64,000 bases of DNA from Caenorhabditis elegans (lineage: Eukaryota > Nematoda > Chromadorea > Rhabditida > Rhabditidae). Where the stretch lies: assembly GCF_000002985.6 (NCBI RefSeq), contig NC_003279.8:9176001-9240000 (forward strand), given 5' to 3'. A program made the translations under genes and the position numbers. Below are positions 12,601 to 26,100 of the stretch, one piece after another (the first letter of the stretch is position 1; the number at the start of each line of letters is the position of its first letter). The notes under the pieces are model-generated. The model searched no databases and was not told the DNA's origin. It saw only the letters and a program-made list of their open reading frames with translations.

Positions 12601-15600
12601 AACGGACCGAAACAAAAGAGAAATAGAAATGGACGAATGTAACGGAAATTTATTTATATAAAAAAAGAGAGAACGAAATTATAGGAAAAGTGGTGGATTC
12701 TGGTAGGAATTGGTGAACTGTTCACTGATCATTTATACCTTTTTTAAAAAATTGTTCCAAAAAGACAAGTATTCCGTAGATTACGGGTTTATAGATATTT
12801 AGAAAGCTCATTCTCTATTTGATACCTGCACAACACCACCGAAATTAGGCACACGTCGCGAACGATCGTTTCCGTGATGAGTCCGTTTTGCTCACCGCCA
12901 ATGGAAGGCTTTAAACTTATTATCGTGATCAATTCATTTATGAAAAAAAAAACTGTTGAAACAATTCTTGAGACAGATTCGAAAAAAATCCAACAAAAAA
13001 GAAAAAAAATGTTCGAGCACTGACCGAAATTACCATTGCATTTCCATTGCATGGCATTTTAGTTGGTTTATGACCAGAAATTGATAAGAAGAAACTTTGA
13101 AATAATCTATGATAACTCATTTATTTGACTCATTACCAAACGCCCAAATTGTTCCAAACATTTGTTTATATTGTTTCAGAACATTTACAAGAGTTAGCTT
13201 AAAAAGCTGCCCAGCATTTTCAAACAAAAACAAGAAACTTGGAAATTTGTTCCAAAAAATGCGGAAACTTCCAGAAAATGCCAAATAGTCACGCGATCCG
13301 GGGCAAAAATCTTTTTTACCAAGAAAGTCAACTTTGAACAATTTTATAGTTTCCCTTCTAAACGTGGAAAAATGACTGGCATCTTGTGCGCCGAATGACG
13401 AATAAGAAGAAAAAAATGACGAGAAACTTCTGAATCGGAAAACAACGTCAATTGAATTCAATTTTGTCACATAGACAAGAGAAACTTCAATAAATCCTCT
13501 TTTTGTCTACATGGGCGGTCTGGCGTAGCCTAGGTTTTTTGTTAGAATTTCCTAGAAGCCTGGTTATCATAGATGTTCTAGTACAGAAGCTTATTTGGAA
13601 AACTAAGTGATTGTCTAAATTTTTACAATCAGGGCTGTACGGCAATATACTTTTTTGGCAACCGATAAAAATCGCCGATTTCCAAACAGCCCTTCGGTAA
13701 ACCATCTTTCCTGGAGCACGACTCTATGACGAAATTCTCGTTTTTTTGTTGGCTTTTACAAAAATCAGACCAGCAATGAAGGATCTTCTCACAAACACAG
13801 ATAATTCGCGATATGCTCATAATGTTTCAGAGAACAGAATGGACCCATCACGATCAAGTCGTGTCTTCAAAATGCTAATGCTGCGTGGTTCCTGATAGAC
13901 ATGTCGCAAGTAAACTGTGTGTAAGAACAAAAAATCAGATTAAAATCTAGTTAGACTGTTACAGGAAATATTAAAGCCTTGCTGACTGACAGTATATTTC
14001 TAAATTCAGAAAATTTAAGCATTGGACCAACTATGATACTTTTCAGAAACCATGAAACATGGTTCTTATCAACAGAAGCTTATCGAAAAAAAAAACACAA
14101 AAATCAAATAAAGTCATCATGGGATTTTTTCTTTAAAAAATAATATTTGCGTTTCCCATGTTTCTTCTTTTTTTTTGCTAACTGCTTTGATGATGATTGT
14201 GACAGTATTAACTTGTTTGAATTCTTTCTTGTTCAATTCTAACGACTCGCCAGTATACACTTTTTTGTTTATTTTTCACCCCCTCCGAACGGGGAATTTT
14301 TGGGGAAGAAAAGAAGATTGTTGACAAAAATCATTGCTGGAAAAAATGAGATGGAAAATCGAACGGCGACGAAGAGACCGGAATAAATGATGTCAGTTTT
14401 AAAGGGAAGATTAATAAATTATTCAAGTGATTAAGTTGATCATAGTTTTAGAAAAGCTAAAACTATGAGTTCGACTTTTACGAAGTTGATAATAAATTGA
14501 TTTTTGCCTGAACTTTGTTAGAATTTCATTAAGCCTCATTAAAAACCGAATAAATAATTTTGAAATATAGTATATTGCTAATTGACAAGTTTTAAATATA
14601 TACTGAACAACTAAACTTAGAAGCGATTACCCTAAAAATGTCATTTTAATACATATACAATACCATTTTTCTGGCTTCTCAGAAAACTGAGTAGGTCCAG
14701 TAAAACAATGCTTTATAATTTTATATAGTGCCAAAAATTAAGACGTTTAGACAACTTTTCAAAAATGTTCTGTCCAAATCAAAAAAATTATTGCATTTTT
14801 CAAATATTTGGCGATTTGCTTTTACTGAAACATTTGAAAAAACATAATTTTTTATAGAGATGCACAGTTTTTTGACTAATTGAATAATTAAACGAATATG
14901 CATTTGAAAAAAAATTAACTTGGAAAGCTGCAAAGTCTTAAACATGTTTTTTTTTTAAGATTCGGAAAAAAAAACTATTGTGAACAATTTGAAAGCAATT
15001 TCATTGAGGTTAACTGGTCAAAGATGAGACGAACTTCCGTTCGAAAAAGAGCGAAGAGGATGAGAAGGGAAAATCCGTTAAGTACACGAGAAAACGTCGT
15101 TAAAGAATGAAATGTTTTGTTGGTGGGATCGTAACTAAATGAGGTCTTTTGGAGAGTATAAATGACAATTTTTTTTATTTTTAAAATTTTTAAATAAACA
15201 TTTTTCAAGCATACCGTATTTCTTCTTTTAGTGTTGCACCTCATTGTTCAACTTTGACAGCTTATATCTAGGAGTGGCAATGGGTCGGAACGGGTCAATT
15301 AACAAAATATTTGTTAGTTCTATTTCTATAGTTTATTATTTATTGCTATGTTTTAAATTGGATGCAAAATAATATTTTAAAGTAAACAGTTGGGTGCAAT
15401 ACTAATAGAAGAAATACGGAATTTTAACTTTGATGGTTATTTTCTAAGAAGTAGTTGACAAAACACGTAAGAAGTGCAATTGGGACCGCCCGTTCGTCCC
15501 ATAGAATGTCAAGTTGAAAAAGAAAACAGAAAAAGTGCAAAAAGATGAACAAATACCTCATCACAGGCCGAACATCGTGGCTTATGGAGCTCCGCGTAGT

Positions 15601-16827
15601 GTCGCTCACAGTAGATTTGATTGTCTTTGACACAATATGTCAGATCGACAAGTAACTGAAAATTGAGAATTAAGGAATATTAGAATTTATTATTAAAGCT
15701 CTTTTTTTTTTGAGAAAGATTGATTTATTCTCAAATTTTATGGCACCTATAGTTTTTTCTTCGAAACAAACACTGCTGGAAACAAGACAGTTTCCCAGAA
15801 AAAAATGAAGAGATATTTTTTTTCAAATTAGTTGATTATCATGTTTATGTGTTTGAAATTTCCAACGCTATTCAATAAATTTTTTTCAGAATTTTTGTAT
15901 ATAAAAGGTAAATAAACTGTTCCAGCAATTTTGATGGCGCATAAAACTGCTAGATGAGTTTTTGAATATTCATGAACATTTTAATATTGACTGTATATTT
16001 TCTGATTATAGGTTTTATAAACTAGTAGAATTATTACCTGTTCACAAGCTTGACATGTAAAACAAGCCGGATGCCATCCAGTTGAATCTCCAAGTTTTGG
16101 TGCAATAACTGCCATTTCGTTTGTTTCAAGTATACCCGAGCATTTATGACATTCCTGAAAATAATAATTATGTTGTTTTTTTTTAATTAAAAACAATTGA
16201 GAAAAACTGAAAATTAAAAAAATTAAACCTTAAAGTAAGATCCCAAAATTTACTGAAGTCAATATTGAAACAAAAATAATCCTAAAAGTTTCAAAACCGG
16301 AATTAGTTGAAAATTTATGAGCTATTACAAAAATGTATTCAGTTCCCAATTTCAAGAATAATCTTACCATAGCTTTATTAATATTTGAAGAGACATAACC
16401 AATATCTAATGCAATTTCATTTCTTGCATTCACAAATTCTTCATAGACTTTCCGTTCGGTTTGTGACGTCAGATGTCTACAGTAAGCCACTGAAAGATCT
16501 TGACGTGGCAATTGAAGCAGTAGCTGCTTTTCGCGAAGTTTCTCTCCATTTGAATTTGTACGTGGCACCACGTTGTTCGGCAACTGTGACATGTACTCTT
16601 CTACCTACAAAAATTATAGGATTGAATTTTGTGTGTATAAACTGAAAATATAATTTTAATCGAAATGATACTAAGAACTTTTTTTCAAGAAAATTCTCTA
16701 GACACCTGTAACTGTCACTTACATCGATCAACCAATTATTTTTCGTTTTTCGAAAAAACTCTCCCGCCTTGTGCATAAATCGAATCATAAGCGGGTCGCC
16801 GCGCATATTTTCGGTGAGGAGACCCAT
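6622..16827 (-). CDS. lim-9: LIM-9 short isoform starting inside the PET region
   Basis: Exon 16827-16723 begins ATG ([20 protein letters not shown]) and ends at phase 0 with a good GTAAGT donor, so it joins exon 16604-16368 in frame, predicting 486 residues. It cannot be internal to the long form: read after exon 18507-18413 at phase 0 it hits a TAA within four codons. It is therefore an alternative first exon. The product carries only the second half of PET (VEEYMSQLP onward) plus six LIMs, losing the YAWVPPGL motif and the upstream Cys/His cluster. A TATTAG acceptor-like site lies just before the ATG, consistent with trans-splicing. It is close in domain content to FHL proteins. Confidence 0.72.
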
Positions 16828-19800
16828 TGTTAGGTGCACTTCTAATAGAGAGGAAAATGATAAGATACGTGGAAAAAGACGAAGTGAATGTAGAAGAAGA
16901 AGATGAAGGAATGGAGCAAATAGAGCAAAAAACAGTAGTAATGGACGAATAAGAAATAGTATTTAAGACTAAGAGGTGTTAGAGAAAACTAGTGGAAGAG
17001 ACGAAGGGGGGCACAAAGTTTGTATGATAGATTAACTTTGTAGAACTGTTGGAATCAGAAAAAAGAGATCAGAACGAGAAGAAGAGACACTGAAAATAGA
17101 ACTAGAACGTTTGCAAATTCTGTAAAATTTTGATGGTCAGGGAGAGAATTGGAACATTTTTGTGAAAATTTACAAAATTTGGTATCTAGAAAAACAAAAA
17201 GTTTTTATTGGAAAACGTTTTCATGAAAATCAAATTTAAGTCAATTTTTTAAATGTTTTTCCTATCAGGACATTTTTACAGCAAGATATGGCATGCGGAA
17301 ATAAGTAAAGAAACATTATTGCTTAAAACTTCAAGTGGATCCTAATTTTTTCCTGAATACGGAAATCTAGAAAAAGTTTCCAATTAAAAGCAATTTTTGC
17401 TTGAATTTTTGAATTTCATTTGCGCAAATTCAAGTAAGAAGTCAAAACACTTATTGCATAATTTAAATATTTTTTAAAATTAATTTTAAAAAACTACTAA
17501 ATAATTGTGCAACCTTGCCGGCTCAACGTAATTTCATAAATCAAATAAAACGTGCAAAAGTGTGAAGATCATAAAGAATTAATAAAGATCAAAGAATAAT
17601 TGGTCAATATTGTAAAAAGAGCCCATCAATGACTAGCCAATAATAGGATTATAACTTCCGAAAGTTTATAAAAAGTTTTTGTTGTTTTTTGCAATCAAAG
17701 ACTAACCACATCATTGTTCACAGTAAAAATCAAAATTGGATAAGGAAATTTAAAAAAGGTAAGTGATAACCTAAATCTATTATCAACTGATATTATATAT
17801 CTGTTGAACTTGCAAAAATTTCTGGTTTTTTTGTTGCAAATTCAACAATTAAAAAAAAGGTGTACGTGGTGTTCGAAAGCTCAAATTTTCACAAGATTAA
17901 AACTAGGTTGGGAGAAGAAAACTAACAACTTTTTTAAATTTTCACTGGTTATATATTGCTCCGAACAAAACTAGAGAGCTTCAAAATTTTCAAAAAAAAA
18001 ATCAAGAGAATTTCGTGACGTAAAAAGTTCATAAATATCAAGAATTTAGGAGTGCTTCATCTCTAATCTCACAAAGCGTAAATAAACAAGAAATGATATT
18101 TTTCCATCAAAAAATTCGAAAAACTGTTCGGACAGAAGATATCGAAATCCCTTTCCCGACAAGAGGCGGGTGTGTGCAAACAGGTGTTGTCAGGCTGTGC
18201 TTAACCATTTCCAACGGGAAACACATTTATGTATTTTATGATTTGAGAGACACATTCAAGAATTAAAAGGGTACAAGGTCATTTACTCAACGGCGGCATT
18301 TCTTGATTCAAAGTAGACAGTTACAGGTGTTCAATGATTTATATCTTATTTCTTAATGAAATTTGAATGAGGAAATTTCTATGTGAAAGAGCCAATATAC
18401 ATATATACATACCTTCTTTCGTGAGAGACCTGGTGGAACCCATGCGTACCCGTGTCCAACCGAGCCAGGAACTTCTGGCTCCGCAACTCCGGATTGGGGC
18501 ATTCCGGCTGAAATGTTTATAATATAATAATAATATATTACGTTTGTATCTGAGAAGATATTCTGAAAAATATTTCACAAAAAAGATTTAGCGTAATTAC
18601 AAAACTAATAAAGATCAAACTGAACTAAATAAGGGGATTCATTTCAATCAAAAAGTCCCTTTTTGAAAATTGGCCAAAATGTTTTTCTATGATTTTTACA
18701 GTCCAATTGTGTTCCAAATATTTGTAATTGAACATTAATGTAGAGGCAAAATTGGTCTAAAATCTCTTCTAAAATTTGACATCTTACCAAAACTTTTATT
18801 GAACATTTCAGATAATCTGAAAATTTAAAAATGTTTTTTTTTAAAATAATTTTTGATTGTTCAAAGTGTATTGCCTGTCGCCTGGAAAAGTTTGAGTTGT
18901 TCATTTAAGAAACTGTTTCTTGTTTTAAAATAGCAAACAATATATAAACTTTCCAGAAAATTAGCTCTACAAATTACTAAAATATAAACAATTAATTTTT
19001 TTTTTTTTTAATTTCAAATGACCAACCTGGTGGCTGAATTCCAAGTCGATTGTATACGTTGAGTGCTTGATTGGGTGGAAGTTCGTGATCTGATCGATCG
19101 CTTTTGCAGTGCACACAGACTTTTCTGTAAAATATTAGAAATTAAAGGAATTAGTTGTTTCAATTTATAAACTTTTGGCTCATGTCTCAGGATGGGAAAA
19201 CTAAAAATGGAAAATTTGAGAGATTGAAGAGGAAAAGACAAAAAAGAAGAAGAAGAAGCAGACACTTGTTGAAAGATTCTCTTTGTAAACAAATGATTTT
19301 TGCCGGAATTTTCAAATTTTGGAGGCGGGAGGGAAAATAGAAATATTACTTTTTGTTAAAAATTGACATCTCATAAAAATAAGAACCCATCTTAAAAAAA
19401 ACAAGAAAAAATTTTGAAAAAAGCTAAGAAGTAAAACTCAAGATACATAGGACTAAGAATGTATCCCTTTTTCAAATACCAAATGGCAACAGACAAAATG
19501 TATAAGATGGGGCGGAGAGATGTCCCGCGGGACCCAAAATTCCAAAGGGAGGCCTTCATACTGAGTGGAAGACGAAATGAGAGGACTAGAATGAGAAGGC
19601 ACTGCTACAAATAACCCACTAAATATTTGAATTTTAAATTTTAAAATAGGTTTAGAGAAGAGCAACTGATTTTTTTGTGAACTAAAAAGCATTTTTTCTG
19701 GAAACATACTAGTCTCCAAAAGAAATCGCTGGAAGTCATCGAAAATTGATTTTTATAAATTTTTGTGCAATCCGAAAAACTGAATATTAGAGGACAACAA

Positions 19801-22800
19801 TTATCTACTAGTCTGGCGATCTTATTTTACAGATAAATCTCGATTCTTATGAGGAAATAAATACATATACTATACACTATATACAAACATGACAAATCGG
19901 ATTTAGCTCAATTTTGCTCGTAGCGTCGTTCATTTTTTCATGAGCCCCCCATAAATTTGACTATTATTATGATGCTTCTGCTATTTGAGCACAGCTTCAG
20001 AGCATTTTGAAATGACCCATTTCCGAGAAGAACCAAAAACCAGCATATTCACTGGTATGCTATTTTATTGCCAATTAGTGCAAAAATCCTGGAATATTTG
20101 GTTTTTGATATTTTGAAAACATAATTTAAAACCTAAACTTAACAAAATTAGTCTCTGGAGCTTTATCATAGAGATGTGATAATACTCATTCTTTCTGAGT
20201 GAACATATTACTGTATCTACTCATCTGTATCATCTACTTCACCCTTGAACCATATTTCAAAGTTTTACATTAGAGCACGTTTGCATAGAGACTTAGTGAA
20301 ACCGAATGCGTTTTCTGAAAACAAGGACCGTCGGGATTGAATTTCACATTCAAATTTCCGCGGGTGGGGGGAATTTGTACGTTTTCAGGCTGGAAACATA
20401 GAGCCATGTGAGGAGATTATGGAAATTGGAGAACATGAAAAAAGAGTGATGCAGAAAGAGAAAAAGCGGATTACGGTAGAATTAGAAAAGGTAAAAGTTC
20501 CAGAATACTGAACAAGGGTTCAGTGAAAACCCATAGGCGAGGTGTTTGAATTAAGAGTGAAAATGTGAACTACAGCAAATTCGTACTATCTAAAAGTTCT
20601 TGAAAAAACACTTGTCTAGAGATTTATTTTCCTAGGAAGGGATTTTCAAATAGAATAAAATAGAGAGTTTTAAAAATTACTAAAACATTTGCCGTTGAAG
20701 TACTAATTCGAAAGCTTTCAGAAAAAGTCCCCCAACTCTTAACTCTCCATTGAAAAAAACAATTTGTGTCACCATATAGAAGGATCTTCTCGGAAATTCT
20801 TGTACTGGAACAAAAAGAGATTTGGGCATGAAAAGTGAAGGGAAAATGTTTTGACACATCCAACAAGAACCACCATGAATTCTACTTTTTTCGAAGCTTC
20901 TTCCTCTCCCCCTCCTAAATCCGTGCTCTCCCCGATGAGCAATTTTATTGTGCGCGCATCTGTGGCTCCGCCGGTCTTCTTTACCAAAAACTTTTCCCCT
21001 TTTTTCTCATTTTTCTCCCCTTTGACCGGATTTTGTTCCGTTTTTTTGTGTATGTGTATTTGTGTGTCACAAACTGAACTCGTTAGACACTTCCTCTGAT
21101 TGTGTGTACCGGAAAGGACTGCAGCAGTCCCTGGCACCGAGCGTAGAGGTCTAGAATTTTGGATTTCTTGGATCCCCGAAAAACTTTGAAAGAAGAATCC
21201 TAACTAAATCTCAATCAGATCTAGCATATGAGTGCATAACCACACTATAATAAGATTGGAGAGAGTGAGAGAGATTGTTAGGGACATCAGACGACTGTCT
21301 CTTGGGAGAATGAACACATGGAAAGTTGAAAACTGAGTGACAATGACGAAAGAGTCTTGTGGTGGTAATTGGTAGTTTCATATGTGAAGAGTTCACGGAT
21401 GTTTCAAAAACATTTAACTCTGTAGATTCATGAAAGTTCTGTGGATCCCGTTGCACACAAACCTCAAAAAATGCTTTCACACAACAGATTTAAAGTCACA
21501 AATTGAATTTCTTGCTACTCTTTTCATCTCAGCAGCCCATCAAGTCAAAGTGTCGTGTTCTTTTTTAGTATCTCCTAGACAGAGAAAAGTCCATTTTCTT
21601 TGTTCTTCATCTCATCCCCCTCTTCGAATCAAATTACTTTTGCCCAGCTATGCTTTTTCTATCCCTCCTTCCCACTTCATTCAAGGTCCCCTTTCGTTTT
21701 CCTTTCCGGTTTGTCAAAACTATCAATTATTCGTAAAACAAGCACACAAGAGTGGCTCCGAGGATAGCTCTTCCTCCCGACAACAGCAGGAGCCCCTGGA
21801 AAAGAGCGAGAAAAAAGGTTCTTACTACCGAGTATAAGTACTATTATTTTTTTATATGCACTAGAGTTTATGTGATGTGACAAAAGATTTCTTGGTTACA
21901 TTCAGGTTTTGTTCAATACGAAGTCGTGATCAAGCTCTGTGACGGTTCATATGGTCCTAATTTGGTGACTCTAAATTCTAAAGTTAATCCTTAAAATCTT
22001 AGAGTTAATAACATTACAAAACAGTTATCTCTCTGTAAGATTTTAAAGCCCTTGAATGTCAAATAATTGAAAAAAAACCATTCTTTCTACCTTTCGGAAC
22101 TTTTTCTAGAGATGATAAGACGCAGGCAGTGAAGGAGCAGAGATTGAGCAAGAGACAACAAGCTGGTGTCCTTGTGCACCCCACAACGCGTGAAACTCGA
22201 TATTCATATGCGGTTCTTCGATTCAGTGCCAGTGCTCTGCATTTGGCATTGTTGTGAAGAGCAGTAGCAGAAAAAGAAGAAGCAAGATATGAAAATGAAT
22301 GAAAAATGACAAAAGTGTTTGAAAATGGAAAGATGAGAAGAAGTCAGAGAGGGAAGAGAGTAGTAATAACAAACATGATTTGTTGAAAATTTGGGAAATT
22401 AGGTGGGAGCTCCACTGAAGCCTTGTTGGGATTTAGAGGGTCCCACGGTTCTTTCAATATTGAGAGAGAATTCAAACATCAACGGATCATCGTTCTTTGG
22501 CACATTTATTGATTGATACATTTCGTATTTGAAAAATTAATATTTTTATTCCCACAATTTGATTTCATGGACTTTGGAAAAATTAACCAGAATTTTTAAA
22601 ACTAATTTCCCGAAGAGTTTCAATTTTAAAAAAAGCTTGAAGCTTTATAATCCAAAAATCGGGATCTTTCTTCGCGTCTGCGACTCAATATAAAAAGGGT
22701 ATTCATAATCAAACATCATCAAAGTATTCTAAAAAAAGAAGCAAAAACCAAGATTAGATGATGACCTAGATTCTTGCAAAGGACTTCAAATTTTCAAAAA

Positions 22801-23119
22801 AAACTTACACAGCCAAATCCGTTCTAACAACTCCAGATGGCCCATTCGAAGCCGATTTACCACTTCCCACTCTTTTCGGTGGTTGTCGTCTTGCCGGTGG
22901 ACTTCCAACCGAATGATCAGCTGTGTTGGCTGTGATCAACGTGGGTCGAGAATCCTTTCGCTCCATTGGTGGTGAACATGAGAAACTCGGAAGAATCTTT
23001 GCATGTTTTGTAGTGGACGGTGGTGGTTGAGATGCAGATGAAGGTACTGATGGTGGTACTCCACCGTTCTTCTCTTTCTTCTTACCACGCCCCACCATTC
23101 CTCTCACCATTGCACGCAT
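6622..23119 (-). CDS. lim-9: LIM-9 middle isoform, alternative first exon
   Basis: An alternative first exon at 23119-22809 opens with ATG ([15 protein letters not shown]) and is followed by a proline/serine-rich basic stretch ([14 protein letters not shown]). Its end GCT GT|GTAAGT is phase 2, exactly the phase required by the shared exon 19124-19027, so the join gives [12 protein letters not shown]. The remaining exons are as in the long form, for 619 residues in all. This isoform keeps the whole PET domain and six LIMs but replaces the first half of the N-terminal Cys/His cluster: VCVHC remains, CRDKECH is lost. The splice acceptor and phase match support a real alternative start; the exact first ATG is uncertain because other in-frame ATGs follow. 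Confidence 0.75.
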
Positions 23120-26100
23120 TCTTGACGAATCGGAGGATCAGAATATACGTTACCTTTGTGACATTGGAATATTATGATGGTTGACTGAAAGTGACAGTAG
23201 TGGGGTGGCTGATGGTGGTGGTGGTGGGGGACACAGAAGCACTGGATGAGAGAGAGAGAGACTCACTCAGTGAGCACAAACTAGAGGGCGAGGCTCCCTT
23301 CTTCTTCTCTCAAGCCTGTTTGGTGTCCTGGCCGACGATGGCATCGAGAGGTATAGCTGACTCCTTTGAGACGCAGAGACGAAACGGCAAAATGTGGGCG
23401 TGGCCTATTTTTGTGAAGCAGTAGATAGAAGAAGAGAAGGAAGAGGATGAAGCTGCAAGAGCAGAGAAGGAAAAGGGACACGGAGAGGATGAGATGGTTG
23501 GTGTTGGTGTTGGTGGAAGTGAGTGAAGCCTCCGCCGCTACCGCCAACTAGCCGGATGTGTCCGCTTCACTGCTTTGCTTTTGGTTTTCACACCTTTTCT
23601 CTCCTATATTTATTCCAGAGATGCTCTTATATGCTTTTCCTTTTACCCTTTTTAGGTTTTGACACGTCAAGACAGCTTTCCAGATGTTAAATTGTATTGG
23701 CCACTTTTTCGATGATGTTTGCCGAAGTCTAGGTACAATTATTTGTGGCCCTGCTTTAAATTACAATAAGTCTGAAACTGTTTTCAAAACCTTCAAAGCA
23801 AAGGGCTCGTATTTTATTCTCTGATATCGTTTATTTCCATCAGTTCTGATATCATGAAAAGCTCATATTCATTGTCAAAAGTTCAAGGAAAAGAGCATTT
23901 TCACGCAGTATCCCATCCGTCAATTGCTCTCGAACATCTGATCGGTGTGTGCTCCGTGTGTCTGCGTGCTCCGTGATGTTGTGCTGCTGTGTTGATTTGA
24001 TTTTTACAGCGTAGCATCTCGTCGTTTTCCCACCAACTTTCATGTCCTTCCATCTCTTCCAAAATATCGAAAGTTATCGCTGTGGCTCCTCTCTCCGTGT
24101 GTGCTAATTGGCTTGTCCCAAGATTTGATAAAACATGTGTCTTTTTTGTCATGTCTGTGGTGGATTTTCAAGAGAAAGAAGAACACACGAAAGAGCTAGC
24201 AGCACATCCGTCAATTTGTCAACGTTGGTGAGAAGAGATGATGAACACCACTGCGTGATGGAGGGAAGAAAAAAGAAGAAAAATGGATTCCAAGGCTAAC
24301 ATTCATATTTGATTGTCTCTTCTTTACTATTTCTAGTTTTTCTTTGAAGGGAAAAAATGCATTTATCTTTCCAAATGAAAATGATTGAGAGCTTTCAAAC
24401 TCCCACAAAGATTTTATTTTTTGTTTCTGTGGAATTTTTCGCTGTTTTTTTAGTTAGCTAATTTGAATTTTCAACCAAATTCATGTAAACAACTGAAGTT
24501 TTTGAAAGAAACGATGGTTAGAATTTCATATTCTGTAGGGACACTTGTACTTTTTGAATAACATTTCTCAATGAAAATCTCATAAATTTTGATACAAAGA
24601 GTTGATTCTTCCATTTTCCTCCTTCTCCTCAAAGTATCATCCCATGTCTAACCCGGGTTTTTGTGTGAGTATATGTGTGCAAATCGCTTAAAAATCCCCT
24701 TGGGCATAGTTTAGACTGGCGGGATATCTAGAAGTGGTCCACTTGAGAAGGAACACAAGAGAGATTTAGAGACATTGGGGTCCCACTCCCTCACAACAAA
24801 TTTGAATTGAACAGAGTGAGATTCGACGACGACCCCAAAACCAAAGAAAAAACAAGCAAGCAAGAAAAATTGGAGATGAGGGTGGAAAACTAATAAATCA
24901 GAGCAAGGAAATGAGGTGGAACGGGCAGCAAAAAAATAGAGAGCAAGATGATGATGATGATGATGGGAAGGGGGTCTCAATCAACAAAGTAATACGAGAT
25001 TTTATTTTGTTCAATTGGAAAAAAAACAGCTGATTTCTTGTTGGAAAAATCTGAAAATTTAAGATCAAATTTCCAGAAAGACACTAGAATTTGGGGGTGG
25101 AATATCCTGATCAAAGCTGGAAGCAATATAGTGCATCTTCTCAACATTTCAATAATCACAAAATTAAGCGAAACAAATGTTGTTCAGTTTGAAAGATTTA
25201 AGCTTGAGGAAGTCAACAGTGGCTAAAAGTGGTTGAATTTTGATTGTTGCGCAAAAAGATTTTACACGGTGATAAGAATTTTAAAGAATTTTGGATATTA
25301 ACTTTTCAGTAATTTTCTCATTTTTTAAATTTAATAAAAACAATTTATAATTTCATTGGCTTTTGAACATTGCAGACTGACAACGAATTTTTCATGGAAT
25401 TAAAATGTTCAAAAGACAAGAACAGACACATAATAAAGCAAAAATTTTATTTGTCAAATCTCTTTTTCTAAGAATTGTTTAAGCTTGGATTTACCATTTG
25501 ATAGATAAAATTGTCGTGAACAGTTATGGGAATTTGAAGAAAATAGGCCAGCCGCAAAGATTACTGTACAATTAGAAAATTTAAATTTATTTGTAATTAT
25601 TTTGGAAAAGTTGAATCAGGCTGAGCACATTTTTCTTGGTGTTTTGTTCAATCACATTTTCAGTTTGAATTTGAAAAATTCTAAACTTAAAAGTTTAACC
25701 TTAAAAAATAAACCTAGTGCTTTTCTTTAAAATATTTACACTTTTCCTTTTTTGTCTCCGAATCGGGTGTCTGGAGAATTTAACCTTCTGAATTTACAAA
25801 ATAAATTTCGCTTTCATTTTCCGATTTTGGAAATTGCTTTGCATTGAATTTGTGAAAGATTCTTTGGGCAGTGTGGGTTAAATAATTATTTTCAAATCAG
25901 TATTCTCTTTTTTTGTTGTAATTCTACAATTGTTGTTCGTAATACCTTTTGGCAGTTCCAAGTTAAAAATAGTACTACTACAAGTTGTTTCAAAATGCTG
26001 ACAATTCTTGGTTCCCAGTTGTTTATGTTTATAAATCTCTCACAGAGAAAACGAAAGGATGAAACACATTTTCACAAAAACGGAGCATAAAACGATGAGA

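Noticed and set aside
21430..21837. 135-codon plus-strand open frame in a lim-9 intron
   Set aside because: Low-complexity, no domain, no trans-splice acceptor or neighbouring exons; pyrimidine-rich DNA tends to stay open.
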